From Paracoccus aerius (GTDB taxonomy: Bacteria > Pseudomonadota > Alphaproteobacteria > Rhodobacterales > Rhodobacteraceae), in the NCBI RefSeq assembly GCF_014656455.1, contig NZ_BNCL01000009.1, positions 86,037 to 150,036 on the forward strand: a stretch of 64,000 nucleotides of DNA. Reading direction: 5' to 3'. Of the stretch, positions 55,145 to 64,000 are shown piece after piece. The position numbers were made by a program, and so were the translations under genes. The notes under the pieces were generated by a model. It did not search any database, was not told the origin of the DNA, and saw nothing but the letters and a program-made list of their open reading frames with translations. Numbering within the stretch: the stretch's first letter is position 1; the number at the start of each line of letters is the position of its first letter.

Positions 55145-58100
55145 CTACCGAAAGTCCCGCCCTTTCACCCTGATGCTCTCCAGATCCAGATCGCGGATAT
55201 AGATCTCGCAGGTCCGTGGCCCCTGCGGCACAGGTGCGTCGCCACCCGGGCCGGCCCTGGCGGATCGCCCGCCATCCTGACCATGGCTCGGCAGCAAGCC
55301 TGGCGCATCGCTTCGGCCGACACGTGACAGCTCCGCCGAGAGATCGACAATTCTGTGGACCACGAAATGCACAACCTCGCCCTCCCGCTGGATGCGCCCC
55401 TGCACGCCGATCATGCCTGCCCCAAGGACAATCCGCCTATGCGCCTCGAAGACCTTTGCCCAGACCACAAGATTGGCGACGCCTGTCTCGTCCTCGAGCG
55501 TAATGAACATCACACCCTTGGCTGACCCTGGCCGCTGGCGGACCAGCACCAGGCCTGCTATCGCGCACCAGCGGCGATCTCGGCTGGCCATGGCCTCGGC
55601 GCAGGTGATGAATTTCCGCTCTTTCAGCGTCTCACGCAGGAACGAGACAGGGTGCCGGCGCAGGCTGAGGCCAGTATGGCCGTAGTCCTCGACAACCTCC
55701 CGGCCCAGAGTCATCGGCCGGAGTGTAACGGCTGGTTCTTCGGCGTTTGCTCCTGTCTCGTCCTTCGGGCCCTTTGGCACGTCTGCATCTGCAACAGCAT
55801 CGTCCTGCCGCTCCGATGCCTCCCGTGCCGCGGCAAAGAGCGGCAGTTCCTCCGGCCCGAGCCCCTTGATGGCCCAGAGCGCCTCACGGCGGCTGAGCCT
55901 GAGCGAAGGCCTGAAGCCGTCCGCCTCGGCGATGCGGGTGAGACAGGTGAGCGGCACCCGCACCCGGCGCCAGAGATCCTCCACTGAGGCAAAGGGCTGA
56001 TCGGCCCGTGCCGCGACAATGGCGGCGGCATGGGCATTGGCCAGCCCCTTGATCATCCTGAGCCCGAGGCGGACGGCAAAGCGGCTTCCCTCGTCGCTCG
56101 GCCGCCCGGTTGGTTCCAGCGTGCAGTCCCAGCGGGAGGCGCTGACGCAGACGGGCCGGATCTCGACGCCATGCTCCTGCGCGTCGCGCACGATCTGCGC
56201 AGGGGCATAGAAGCCCATCGGCTGGCTGTTCAGGAGCGCCGCGCAGAAGGCGTCGGGGTGCCAGCACTTCAGCCAGGCCGAGGCATAGGCCACGAGCGCG
56301 AAGCTCGCGGCGTGGCTTTCTGGAAAGCCGTAGGAGCCAAAGCCCTCAAGCTGGCGGAAGGTGCGCTCGGCGAAGTCCGGATCGTAGCCGCGCGCGACCA
56401 TGCCCGAGACGAGCTTGTCCTTGAAGGCCGAGACCCCGCCGGTGAACTTGAAGGTGGCCATGGACTTCCGGAGCATGTCGGCCTCGCCGGGGGTGAAGCC
56501 CGCGCATTCGATGGCCACCCGCATGGCCTGTTCCTGGAAGAGCGGCACGCCCAGGGTCTTACCCAGCACCTTCTCGAGTTCAGGTGTGGGATACTCCACC
56601 GGCTCGAGGCCCTCCCGCCTTCGCAGATGGGGATGGACCATGTCGCCCTGGATGGGTCCGGGACGGACGATCGCCACCTGCACCACCAGGTCATAGTAGG
56701 TGCGGGGCTTCATCCTCGGCAGCATGGCCATCTGCGCCCGGCTCTCGATCTGGAAGGTGCCCAAGGTATCGGCCTTCCTGATCATCGCATAGGTGCGCGG
56801 ATCCTCGGGCGGGATGGTGGCGAGGTCATAGGAGACTCCCTTGTGCGCCTCGATGAGCGCCAGCCCCTTGGCCATGCAGGTGAGCATGCCGAGCGCCAGC
56901 ACATCGACCTTCATGAAGCGCAATGCGTCGATGTCGTCCTTGTCCCATTCGATGATCTGCCGGTCTTCCATCGCGGCAGGCTCAATCGGCACCAGATCGT
57001 CCAGACGATCCTGGGTCAGGACAAACCCGCCCGGATGCTGCGACAGGTGCCGTGGGAAGCCCATGAGCTGGCGGGCCAGCTCCAGCGTCAGCCGCAGGCG
57101 CCGGTCGGAGGGGTCGAGGTTCAGCTCGCGGATCTGCGCCTCGCTCACGCCCTCCTCGGACCAGGCCCAGATCTGGCCGGAGAGGGTCTGGATCAGGTCC
57201 TCGGGCAGGCCCATGGCCTTGCCGACATCGCGCAGGGCCCCCTTGGCGCGGTAGCGGATCACCGTGGCACAGAGCGCGGCCCGGTCGCGCCCGTAGGTCC
57301 CGTAGACCCATTGGATCACCTCCTCGCGGCGCTCGTGCTCGAAGTCGACGTCGATATCGGGCGGCTCGTGGCGTTCCTCGGACACGAACCGCTCGAAGAG
57401 GAGATCGTTGCGGCCCGGATCAATGGCGGTGATGCCCAGCACATAGCAGACGGCGGAGTTCGCGGCCGAGCCGCGGCCCTGGCAGAGGATGTTCTGCGAG
57501 CGGGCAAAGCGGACGATGCTGTGGACCGTCAGGAAGTAGGGGGCATAGGCGAGCTTGGCGATCAGGCGCAGCTCGTGGCTGAGCGAAGCCTTCACCTCGT
57601 CGGGGACCCCCTCGGGATAGCGGGATGCTGCCCCCTCCCAAGTCAGCCGCTCCAGCGTCTCCTGCGGGGTCAGCGTCGGATCGTCGCGCTCCTCGGGATA
57701 CTGGTAGCGCAGCTCGTCCAGCGAGAAGCGGCAGCGGGCCACGATCTCCGCCGTCCGCGCCAAGGCCTCCGGGTAGCGCGCGAAGAGCCGGTGCATCTCG
57801 GCGGGCGGCTTCAGATACCGGTCGGCGTGGCGCTCGCGGCGAAAGCCCAAGGCTTCGACAGTGGTATTGTGGCGGATGGCCGTGACCACGTCCTGGAGGA
57901 TGCGGCGGGATGGTTCGTGATAGAGCACGTCATTGGTGATGACCGTCGGCACCCGCAGCTGCGCAGCCAAGGTGGACAACTCATGCAGCCGCAGCTGGTC
58001 ATTGGGACGGCGCCGCAGGGTGAGGGCCAGATAGGCGCGGTCACCAAACACATCGCGCAGCCGGCGCAGGCGCAGGGCGCAGGTGTCATCCGCCATGTCA

Positions 58101-58480
58101 GGCACCAGCACCGCGATGAGGCCCTCGGCGTGCTCCACCACATCCGCCCAGTCGAGATGACATTTGCCCTTGCCGGTGCGGGACTTGCCGAGCGTCAGCA
58201 AGCGGCAGAGACGGCCATAGCCTGCCCGGTCCATGGGATAGACCAGCACCGCCATGCCACAGGCCAAATCGAGCCTGCAGCCCACCACCAGCCGCACGCC
58301 CGTGGCCTTGGCGGCCTCCCAGGCCCGGACGATGCCCGCCAGCGTGTTGCGGTCGGTGACCGCCAGGGCCTCGATGCCCATCATCGCGGCCGTGGCAAAC
58401 AGCTCCTCCGCCGAGGAGGCGCCGCGCAAAAAGGAGAAGGGCGAGGTCACCTGCAGCTCGGCATAGCGCGGCCCCGTCAT
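55145..58480 (-). CDS. dnaE2: Error-prone DNA polymerase DnaE2 (ImuC)
   Basis: C-family alpha-subunit paralogue that does translesion synthesis with ImuA and ImuB. 1111 residues from ATG 58480: [21 protein letters not shown] begins the PHP domain (cited as [14 protein letters not shown]), [15 protein letters not shown]; palm domain with [16 protein letters not shown] (catalytic acids) and [36 protein letters not shown]; then the OB-fold with [16 protein letters not shown]. No ATG upstream in frame fits the family start. 13 bases after the imuB stop, so one operon. Confidence 0.94.
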   Translation of the reverse strand: MTGPRYAELQVTSPFSFLRGASSAEELFATAAMMGIEALAVTDRNTLAGIVRAWEAAKATGVRLVVGCRLDLACGMAVLVYPMDRAGYGRLCRLLTLGKSRTGKGKCHLDWADVVEHAEGLIAVLVPDMADDTCALRLRRLRDVFGDRAYLALTLRRRPNDQLRLHELSTLAAQLRVPTVITNDVLYHEPSRRILQDVVTAIRHNTTVEALGFRRERHADRYLKPPAEMHRLFARYPEALARTAEIVARCRFSLDELRYQYPEERDDPTLTPQETLERLTWEGAASRYPEGVPDEVKASLSHELRLIAKLAYAPYFLTVHSIVRFARSQNILCQGRGSAANSAVCYVLGITAIDPGRNDLLFERFVSEERHEPPDIDVDFEHERREEVIQWVYGTYGRDRAALCATVIRYRAKGALRDVGKAMGLPEDLIQTLSGQIWAWSEEGVSEAQIRELNLDPSDRRLRLTLELARQLMGFPRHLSQHPGGFVLTQDRLDDLVPIEPAAMEDRQIIEWDKDDIDALRFMKVDVLALGMLTCMAKGLALIEAHKGVSYDLATIPPEDPRTYAMIRKADTLGTFQIESRAQMAMLPRMKPRTYYDLVVQVAIVRPGPIQGDMVHPHLRRREGLEPVEYPTPELEKVLGKTLGVPLFQEQAMRVAIECAGFTPGEADMLRKSMATFKFTGGVSAFKDKLVSGMVARGYDPDFAERTFRQLEGFGSYGFPESHAASFALVAYASAWLKCWHPDAFCAALLNSQPMGFYAPAQIVRDAQEHGVEIRPVCVSASRWDCTLEPTGRPSDEGSRFAVRLGLRMIKGLANAHAAAIVAARADQPFASVEDLWRRVRVPLTCLTRIAEADGFRPSLRLSRREALWAIKGLGPEELPLFAAAREASERQDDAVADADVPKGPKDETGANAEEPAVTLRPMTLGREVVEDYGHTGLSLRRHPVSFLRETLKERKFITCAEAMASRDRRWCAIAGLVLVRQRPGSAKGVMFITLEDETGVANLVVWAKVFEAHRRIVLGAGMIGVQGRIQREGEVVHFVVHRIVDLSAELSRVGRSDAPGLLPSHGQDGGRSARAGPGGDAPVPQGPRTCEIYIRDLDLESIRVKGRDFR

Positions 58481-58493
58481 CCGATGACACCGT

Positions 58494-60020
58494 TCATCCG
58501 AACACCCCATGCAGGAACCAGCGGTGGCTGCCGGTCTCGGCATGCTCGCCGTCGCCGGCGCGAAACACCCAGTAGCGCTCGCCGGCCTCATCCTCGATGC
58601 GGAAGTAGTCCCGCACAGCAATCATCTCGGCATCACGCTTCCACCATTCGCCGAAGACCCGCTCGGGTCCATCGGCGCGGGCCACCTTGCGGCGGATGCC
58701 CCGCCAGGTGATGGAGACAGGCGGGTGATCGGGCAGCAGCGCCAGCGTCTCGATCGGCTCTGGCCGGGGCAGCAGGCGGGTGGGCCGCGGCCAGTGATCG
58801 GGCCAGCCGGCGCCGACCGGCTCGGAGAGGGCCGCAATGCGGGTCACAGAGCGTTCCGGCACGTCGCTGGCAACAGGGGCCATCCGGTAGACGCCGCGTG
58901 CGCCTACGCGGTTGGCCAGCACATCGACGAGACCGGAAAGATCGGGGGCAGGGGCCTCCAGAAGCGAGCTGGCCATCTGCCGCGCGTCCAGCGGCTCCAC
59001 CATCACCGCCGTCAGCGAAAGGATCTCGATGCCGTATCCCGGCGAGATGGTCTCGATCTTCTCGCAAAGGAGCCGGGTCAGCCGCTGCGGGTCGCGCTGC
59101 GGGCGGGCAAGACCCACCCGCACCGTCTGGACATGGGCATCGACCCGCCAGCAGAGAAGATCGAGCCTGCGGGCCCCAAGGCCGCGTTCTTCAAGCGCCG
59201 CGCAGAGCTGGACCACCAGCTTGCCGATGTAGCGGGCAATGGTCTCGGCGGCGGCAATGGGTTCGGCGAAGGCGCGACGCACCTCGACTAGCTCGGCTAG
59301 GCGCAGCGGCTCGATCGGCTCGGAGGCATGGCCCAGGGCCTGATCCAGCCTGCGGCAGAGGTCCGGGCCGAAGCGCCGGGTCAGGGGCGCGCGGGGTTGA
59401 TGCAGGAGATCGCCGATGCAGACAAAGCCCAGGGTGCGGAGGCTCGCAAGCGTCGCGGGCGGCAGCCGCAGGGCCGAGAGGGGCAGGGGGCTTAGCAGCG
59501 CTTCGGCCGTGCCCGGCTCGGCCACATGCATCGGCACTGCAACATGCCGGGCCAGGGCATGAGCGGCACCCCAGGTGTCGGCAACAGCGGCGCGGGCGGT
59601 AACGCCCGACATCACCAACCGGCCGATCAGTGTCTCCAGCATCGCCTCCTCGCCGCCATGGAGATGATCGGCGCCGGTCGAGTCGATCACCAGCCCGTCG
59701 GGGGGATCGACCGCCACAATGGGCGAGACCCGCTGCAGCACCCAGAGCGCCAGCCGCTCCAGGGAGGCGGCATCGGCCTGGGGATCATGGGGCAACACCT
59801 GCAGGTCCGGAACCATCGCCTGAACCTTGCTCACCGGCATGCCGACGGTGAGGCCCAGCTCCTGCGCCACAGCACAGGCTGCTGTCACCAGCCGGCGGTT
59901 GCCAACCCGGGCTGCCAGCACCAGCGGCCGCGCGTCCGAGCCAGGTATTCCCTCAGGCGCTGACCGCCTGAGCCGGTCGATCGGCCAGAGCGGCAGGGTG
60001 ACCGAGATGACCCGTGCCAT
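58494..60020 (-). CDS. imuB: ImuB, Y-family polymerase-like mutasome subunit
   Basis: 508 residues from ATG 60020, supported by GGAGG 6-7 bases upstream. [16 protein letters not shown] replaces the catalytic DMDAFF motif of true Y-family polymerases, so it should be inactive as a polymerase and act as the hub between ImuA, DnaE2 and the beta clamp. [18 protein letters not shown] is the second conserved block. C-terminal region holds a hydrophobic stretch [20 protein letters not shown]. Overlaps the imuA end by 68 bases. Confidence 0.92.
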   Translation of the reverse strand: MARVISVTLPLWPIDRLRRSAPEGIPGSDARPLVLAARVGNRRLVTAACAVAQELGLTVGMPVSKVQAMVPDLQVLPHDPQADAASLERLALWVLQRVSPIVAVDPPDGLVIDSTGADHLHGGEEAMLETLIGRLVMSGVTARAAVADTWGAAHALARHVAVPMHVAEPGTAEALLSPLPLSALRLPPATLASLRTLGFVCIGDLLHQPRAPLTRRFGPDLCRRLDQALGHASEPIEPLRLAELVEVRRAFAEPIAAAETIARYIGKLVVQLCAALEERGLGARRLDLLCWRVDAHVQTVRVGLARPQRDPQRLTRLLCEKIETISPGYGIEILSLTAVMVEPLDARQMASSLLEAPAPDLSGLVDVLANRVGARGVYRMAPVASDVPERSVTRIAALSEPVGAGWPDHWPRPTRLLPRPEPIETLALLPDHPPVSITWRGIRRKVARADGPERVFGEWWKRDAEMIAVRDYFRIEDEAGERYWVFRAGDGEHAETGSHRWFLHGVFG

Positions 60021-60696
60021 CGCATGCCTCCAGTTCAATATCGAGACTTTCTCCCGCCCGCGCCCGGATCAGCTCGATAAGCCAGCGGGCTCGGCCGAGA
60101 CCGGGAACGGGCAGGGGAGCGGAGGGCAGCACAGAGACACGCCAGCGGGTCATCGCTGCAGTCGGCTGGCCGAAGTCGTAGGCGTCCTGCTGCCGGCGCC
60201 AGCGTCTGAGCGCAATGCCGGTGGTGCCGGAACCCTTGGCGGCCAGGTGCAGCCGACGCGAGGCGGTCATCGAGAGGCGCGCCACATCCGCCACAACCGC
60301 ACCCAGTCCGCCATGGCGCAGGCCTTCCTCCATGCAGGCCAGCACAGAGACGTCATCGCCGGCCTCGACATAGATCACCCGATCCGGACCCAGGCCCGCC
60401 TGTTCCAGCCCCGGTGCAAACAGGTCTGCCTGCGTCACGCACCAGAGCACTTGTCCGGGAAGACGCGCGGCAATGCCTGCTGCAAAGCAGGAGGCCGCAG
60501 CGCCATCCACCGCGCTATTGCCGCCACCCGCCACTTCGTGCAGGCAGCCCAGGGCCAGTCCACCTCCGGGCAGACGGCGGTCCAGCTCCGGCACACCGAA
60601 GGGCAGCGCACCACGCTCCGGTCCACCATCGCCTTCCATCCGCGCGATCTGCGCGCGCAAGGCGGCGATGGCAGGATTGAAGGACCGGGCAGACAT
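59953..60696 (-). CDS. imuA: ImuA, RecA/SulA-like mutasome protein
   Basis: 247 residues from ATG 60696 (MSARSFNPAIAALRAQIARM). Conserved RecA-like block GALPFGVPELDRRLPGGGLA, then LALGCLHEVAGGGN, VLWCVTQADLFAPGLEQAGL and RRLHLAAKGSGTTGIALRRW. An upstream in-frame Met at 60831 would put the SOS box inside the gene and is rejected. LexA box at 60738-60752. First gene of imuA-imuB-dnaE2. Confidence 0.9.
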   Translation of the reverse strand: MSARSFNPAIAALRAQIARMEGDGGPERGALPFGVPELDRRLPGGGLALGCLHEVAGGGNSAVDGAAASCFAAGIAARLPGQVLWCVTQADLFAPGLEQAGLGPDRVIYVEAGDDVSVLACMEEGLRHGGLGAVVADVARLSMTASRRLHLAAKGSGTTGIALRRWRRQQDAYDFGQPTAAMTRWRVSVLPSAPLPVPGLGRARWLIELIRARAGESLDIELEACDGTGHLGHPAALADRPAQAVSA

Positions 60697-60737
60697 GACA
60701 GGGAGGAACTCCGAAGCAGTTGGAAACGAACAGGTCT

Positions 60738-60752
60738 GTTCCTGTTTTGTTC
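60738..60752 (-). promoter_or_regulatory. LexA (SOS) box of the mutasome operon
   Basis: GTTC-CTGTTTT-GTTC fits the alphaproteobacterial LexA consensus GTTC-N7-GTTC exactly (read on the plus strand; GAAC-N7-GAAC on the operon strand). It ends 42 bases before the imuA ATG, suited to repress the operon until DNA damage. Confidence 0.85.
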
Positions 60753-60822
60753 CCATTAGGCCAAGACTGTCAACCGGGGAAGGGCAATGATCTGGGATGT
60801 CTTGGCAGAAGCGGGTGCTGTT

Positions 60823-60841
60823 TTGGTTCAAAATGAACCAA
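60823..60841. promoter_or_regulatory. Inverted repeat upstream of the DUF262 gene
   Basis: TTGGTTCA (60823-60830) - AAA - TGAACCAA (60834-60841) is a perfect 8-bp inverted repeat centred about 85 bases before the DUF262 ATG and 136 bases before imuA. Candidate operator for the nuclease gene; it is not the LexA direct repeat. Confidence 0.6.
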
Positions 60842-60916
60842 GTAAACCGATAAGTAGCTTGCTTCGGCTGCTAGCCCTGCAGCAATGTATCTTCATAGCA
60901 GATCACGTAGGCCCTT

Positions 60917-62779
60917 ATGTTTGAGTCCATTCAACCAACCCTATTCGAAGTATTAAAAGATGCTCAGAAAGGCAGACTCCAGTTACCTGATTTCCAGAGG
61001 GGTTGGGTGTGGGGCGAGGACGGCATAGCAAGCCTCCTGGCCTCTATCATCCGGAGCTTTCCTGTCGGAGCCCTTCTTTCTTTGAAGACAGGAGGGGCTA
61101 CTGCATTCGCGCCTCGGCCGGTGGAAGGCGTTCCGGACATTGGGCAAGAGCCCGAAGAGTTGCTCCTTGATGGCCAACAGCGAGTGACCTCGCTTTACCA
61201 GTCGCTCATGCAGCCCCAGCCTGTGCGCACGCAGACCTCAAGCAAAAAGAAGCGTGAGGTATTCTTCTTCGTCAATATTGAACGCGCCTTGGAAGAACCG
61301 TTTCCAGAGGAGGCGGTTCGTATCATCGACAGTTCGCTTGTGGTGACGTCGAACATTGGTCGAGATATCGATCTCGACTTGCGCACCCCGGAGAGCCGCT
61401 ACCAGGCTATGATGTTTCCATTAAACGAAGCTTTTGAACCAGACGCTTACTTCAATGGCTGGATGGCTTACTGGCAGTATGACAAGGCGAAGATCGAGCA
61501 ATTCCAAAGCTTTCGGAAGCAGGTCATCGAACCGATTAAGTCATACAAGATGCCCATGATCCGTCTGGACAGCGAGACGACCAAGGAAGCTGTTTGTTTG
61601 GTATTTGAGAAAGTGAACACTGGCGGAAAGCCTCTGGATGCTTTCGAGCTGCTTACCGCAATGTTTGCGGCGGAGGGCGCGGTTAACCTACGGGCCGACT
61701 GGTTTGGCGACAAGAATGCGAAAGATACGGCTGTGCGGGATGGGCGATCGGCCCGGCTGCACCGCATCAACCTCCTGAGGTCCATTGAAAGAACAGATTT
61801 TCTACGTGCAGTTTCGCTCGTCTCGACCAGGAAAAGGGATGGGCAACCGACTTCATGCAAGAACGAAGCGCTTCTCAACCTTCCTGCAGCCGATTACCAG
61901 GCTTGGGCCGAAGAGGTTACAAAGGGCTTCGAAAATGCTGCACGGTTCCTTCACGGCCGGGGGATTTACTGGCACAAAGATGTGCCATACCCATCCCAAG
62001 TCATCGTCTTGGCTGCACTCATGGCGCTTAGGGAGAACAATCCTTTCTCTGCCGCAGAGGCTCGAACAGTTGAACGTTGGTTCTGGTGCGGTGTCTTTGG
62101 AGAACTCTATGGAAGCTCGACAGATACCCGCATGGCGGCGGACGTTGATGACCTCCTTGGCCGCCTTTCTGGGGACGCCGGTGAAGTTCGGACGATCAAC
62201 ACCGCAAGCTTCCGGGAACAACGGTTAGACACCCTGCAGTCGCGGCTTTCAGCAGCATACAAAGGGTTACAAGCGCTGCTAGTAACAAAAGGAGCGCGGG
62301 ACTTTTTGACAGGCGAGCAGATCGGCCACGCAAACTTCTTTGCCGAGAAATTTGACATCCATCACATATTCCCGCGCGCCTGGTGTGAAGCTCGTTCAGT
62401 TCCCGTGTCCCGCCTTAATAGCGTGGTCAACAAAACGACTATTTCAGGGCGCACGAACCGAAAAATTGGCGGGCGTGCCCCTTCAAGATATGCTGCGACG
62501 TTAGACAAGGAAACCAGCGAGGCCGGTGTCTCGCTCGACGAAATTTTGATCGGCCATAGGATTTCGCCGGAGCATCTACGTGCGGACGATTTCGAGGTCT
62601 TTTACAGCGCTCGAAAAGAGGAGCTTCTCAAGCTTATCGAAGATGCAATGGGCAAGGCCGCATTACGGGATGCCCCAGGTGTGGCTTCGGACGCGGATGA
62701 ATACGACGAGGAGACGGCGCTCGAAGATATCGTGGGTGATGTCGATGCATATGAACCAGCGCGTGAGGATGCAGCCTGA
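60917..62779 (+). CDS. DUF262-DUF1524 protein (GmrSD-type nuclease)
   Basis: 620 residues. DUF262 signature at residues about 22-31 (LPDFQRGWVW) and 81-96 (LLLDGQQRVTSLYQSL) carrying the DGQQR motif; a second-part pattern VFEKVNTGGKPLDAFELLTAM; then a DUF1524 HNH domain at about 478 (FDIHHIFPRAWCEAR, then SRLNSVVNKTTIS). This is a single-chain GmrSD-like enzyme, a family that restricts modified-base phage DNA using nucleotide hydrolysis. A C-terminal acidic tail (EYDEETALEDIVGDV) is extra. Own promoter region with an inverted repeat upstream. Confidence 0.87.
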   Translation: MFESIQPTLFEVLKDAQKGRLQLPDFQRGWVWGEDGIASLLASIIRSFPVGALLSLKTGGATAFAPRPVEGVPDIGQEPEELLLDGQQRVTSLYQSLMQPQPVRTQTSSKKKREVFFFVNIERALEEPFPEEAVRIIDSSLVVTSNIGRDIDLDLRTPESRYQAMMFPLNEAFEPDAYFNGWMAYWQYDKAKIEQFQSFRKQVIEPIKSYKMPMIRLDSETTKEAVCLVFEKVNTGGKPLDAFELLTAMFAAEGAVNLRADWFGDKNAKDTAVRDGRSARLHRINLLRSIERTDFLRAVSLVSTRKRDGQPTSCKNEALLNLPAADYQAWAEEVTKGFENAARFLHGRGIYWHKDVPYPSQVIVLAALMALRENNPFSAAEARTVERWFWCGVFGELYGSSTDTRMAADVDDLLGRLSGDAGEVRTINTASFREQRLDTLQSRLSAAYKGLQALLVTKGARDFLTGEQIGHANFFAEKFDIHHIFPRAWCEARSVPVSRLNSVVNKTTISGRTNRKIGGRAPSRYAATLDKETSEAGVSLDEILIGHRISPEHLRADDFEVFYSARKEELLKLIEDAMGKAALRDAPGVASDADEYDEETALEDIVGDVDAYEPAREDAA

Positions 62780-62842
62780 CCACGTTAACGACGTCCTCGG
62801 CGGTGCTCGGGGCCACAAAGTGCTGAGATCGGCTAGATACAA

Positions 62843-62983
62843 TAAGTGTCCTTACCGGAAGCGAGAACGCATCGTGAATGCCTTCGGCTGACTGAAGGAC
62901 TGGCGCGGCATCGCCACCGTTACGAACACTGTGGAGACATCTTTCTCAACATCATCATTCCGGCCGCCACCGGAACAATCTAA
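62843..62983 (+). pseudogene. IS5-family transposase remnant (C-terminus)
   Basis: Translation gives ARYNKCPYRKRERIVNAFG, a stop, then LKDWRGIA and, after a one-base shift, RYEHCGDIFLNIIIPAATG and a TAA. These line up with the C-terminal end of IS5-type transposases (RYDK..YKRRN.IE..FGRLKDWR..ATRYDRC...F...I..AAT.I). A stop replaces the Arg in FGRLKDW and one frameshift is present, so it is inactive. No terminal repeats located. Confidence 0.72.
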
Positions 62984-63289
62984 TTTGATGATTATGAGGA
63001 TAGGAACTAGAAACCTGTGGCAGTATAGTCATGACTATTAGGTGGTTAAAAGATGATCTTGAGAGTGCAGCTTCTCTCGGATCATTCCCTTCAGCATTCT
63101 TCGTGAGGTGAGAAATTCTGGTCATTTTTCCCACTGCCAACACTGCCCACTTTTGCGTAACAAGCATGATCGTCTTGGAGTTAATACTGGGCGAAGCTGG
63201 TGCCCCGGATCCTGTGCTTATTTCGGTCAAAGCGGAGTTCCGATCGCAATCTCCTACCAATAAATAATGCTCAACCACAATGGAAAGAC
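62984..63289. other. Gene-free stretch
   Basis: 306 bases after the transposase remnant; no frame on either strand has a start, ribosome site and codon bias together. AT content is higher here than in the flanks. It probably carries the promoter of the gene at 63290. Confidence 0.45.
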
Positions 63290-63919
63290 ATGGCGACGTC
63301 TCACTTAATGATTTCGATTAACTGGTTTGGAAGTTATGATCTCAGGGGGGCTTATCAAGCAGCATCGTCCGATTTCGGCGCAGCTTTATATCTGTGCATG
63401 GGGAAAAGAAAACATCAGAGAAATAAAAGTCTACAGTATATTGGGATCGGCCAAGACGTTAGAACCAGACTGCGGGAAACCCATCATAAACTGAAATACG
63501 TCTCGCGTGATAGGGAAATATGGCTAGGAGAAATCTCCACAGCGGAGCCATCAGGACGAAGATTGAAAGTCACCCCAGCAACTCTCGATTATGCTGAGTG
63601 GGCCTACGCGCGCTTCTTTGATCTTCCTCTGAATGAGAAGAAATCTACAGGACTACCGAAACGTAGTTTTACGGTGCTAAATCGGTGGTGGCACACTGAC
63701 TATGAACGTTCTCGTGTCCAGCGCCCTCATCGCGACTGGCCTGACCTTATCGACTATCCTGGTGACGACCTACCCGTGCGCAAGGTCTGGTTTGGAGGAA
63801 GACAAGAAAAGTTGCTGCCTCCCGAGTATGTTCGTCCAGGATTACCGCCCTTAAGGGGACTTTCCTCGCCGCTGGTGGAAGAGCTAAGCAACGAAGATCG
63901 GGCAATTAATCTTACATAG
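63290..63919 (+). CDS. Possible GIY-YIG-type nuclease protein
   Basis: 209 residues. ALYLCMGKRKH (residues 32-42) and LQYIGIGQDVRTRLRETHHK (48-67) have the order of the GIY and YIG strands with a following Arg, as in GIY-YIG nucleases; a late Glu (EWAYARFFDL) could be the catalytic acid. The remaining 100 residues (HRDWPDLIDYPGDD and so on) are unassigned. ATG 63290 has GGAAAG before it. Same strand as the DUF262 gene, about 500 bases away across the IS remnant. Family call is tentative. Confidence 0.42.
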   Translation: MATSHLMISINWFGSYDLRGAYQAASSDFGAALYLCMGKRKHQRNKSLQYIGIGQDVRTRLRETHHKLKYVSRDREIWLGEISTAEPSGRRLKVTPATLDYAEWAYARFFDLPLNEKKSTGLPKRSFTVLNRWWHTDYERSRVQRPHRDWPDLIDYPGDDLPVRKVWFGGRQEKLLPPEYVRPGLPPLRGLSSPLVEELSNEDRAINLT

Positions 63920-64000
63920 TCCGGCCTGATCAACTCTTACTGCATTGATTTTATGTGCTGAAGATGCGGTTTCATTCGCTTTGAATTGCAGGGTTTCGTA
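63920..64000. other. Window end, no feature seen
   Basis: 81 bases after the last gene. No reading frame or repeat visible; in particular no copy of the tRNA-Ser 3' end that would mark the island's right border. Confidence 0.4.

Noticed and set aside
60756..60831. Longer imuA start (Met at 60831 or 60756)
   Set aside because: Both would place the LexA box in the coding region; homology begins at MSARSFNPA (60696).

Overview
The window looks like a chromosomal segment of a GC-rich alphaproteobacterium of the family Rhodobacteraceae, most likely Paracoccus or a close relative. Supporting points are the phaZ/phaC/phaP/phaR polyhydroxybutyrate cluster in the order known from Paracoccus denitrificans, a GTG-initiated rpsD, the frcBCAK-type sugar transporter, an imuA-imuB-dnaE2 mutasome with an alphaproteobacterial LexA box, and many short family-typical periplasmic proteins. 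No 16S gene is present, so this is inference from gene content.

Bases 1-38240 are ordinary core genome, densely packed: the end of tsf, cmk, sodC, dnaB, the pyrC-pyrE pair, an SDR, gap, an orphan fliG-like gene, purB, a MotA/MotB-like cell-envelope pair, hisC with a prephenate dehydrogenase gene, a Hint-domain protein, rpsD, a ROK regulator divergent from frcBCA plus a kinase, a Bcr/CflA exporter, a cold-shock gene, thrS, two hydrolases and the PHA cluster. Many pairs overlap by 4 bases (pyrC/pyrE, hisC/tyrA, frcC/frcA/kinase), indicating translational coupling.

A tRNA-Ser(GGA) at 38241-38330 marks the change to accessory DNA. From there to about 41.9 kb lie an AlpA-like excisionase, an XRE regulator, a gene-free stretch with an iteron-like cluster of GCAACA words, a small gene flanked by two copies of the same palindrome, and a HUH-endonuclease-like gene split into two frames by an exact 13-bp tandem duplication. 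This resembles the control and replication end of an integrated element; its integrase and right border are not in the window.

Bases 42-55 kb hold a succinyl-CoA:acetate CoA-transferase-like gene and a minus-strand cassette (51778 down to about 44.9 kb) that is the best candidate for an undescribed system. It encodes a four-helix membrane protein with coiled-coil flanks, a membrane-anchored vWA-like protein, a ZorA/MotA-like channel subunit with a long helical tail, and a ZorB/MotB-like OmpA protein fused to a complete staphylococcal-nuclease domain; a secreted and a membrane protein follow. The first three genes overlap by TGATG junctions. It looks like a proton-driven motor carrying its own periplasmic nuclease, related in logic to Zorya anti-phage systems but with a composition I do not recognise.

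Bases 52-64 kb contain an IS66 remnant, an RTX type-I-secreted protein, the SOS mutasome (imuA, imuB, dnaE2), a DUF262-DUF1524 (GmrSD-type) nuclease, an IS5-family transposase remnant and a GIY-YIG-like protein. The region from 38 to 64 kb is therefore a mosaic of mobile-element debris, DNA-damage functions and probable defence genes.
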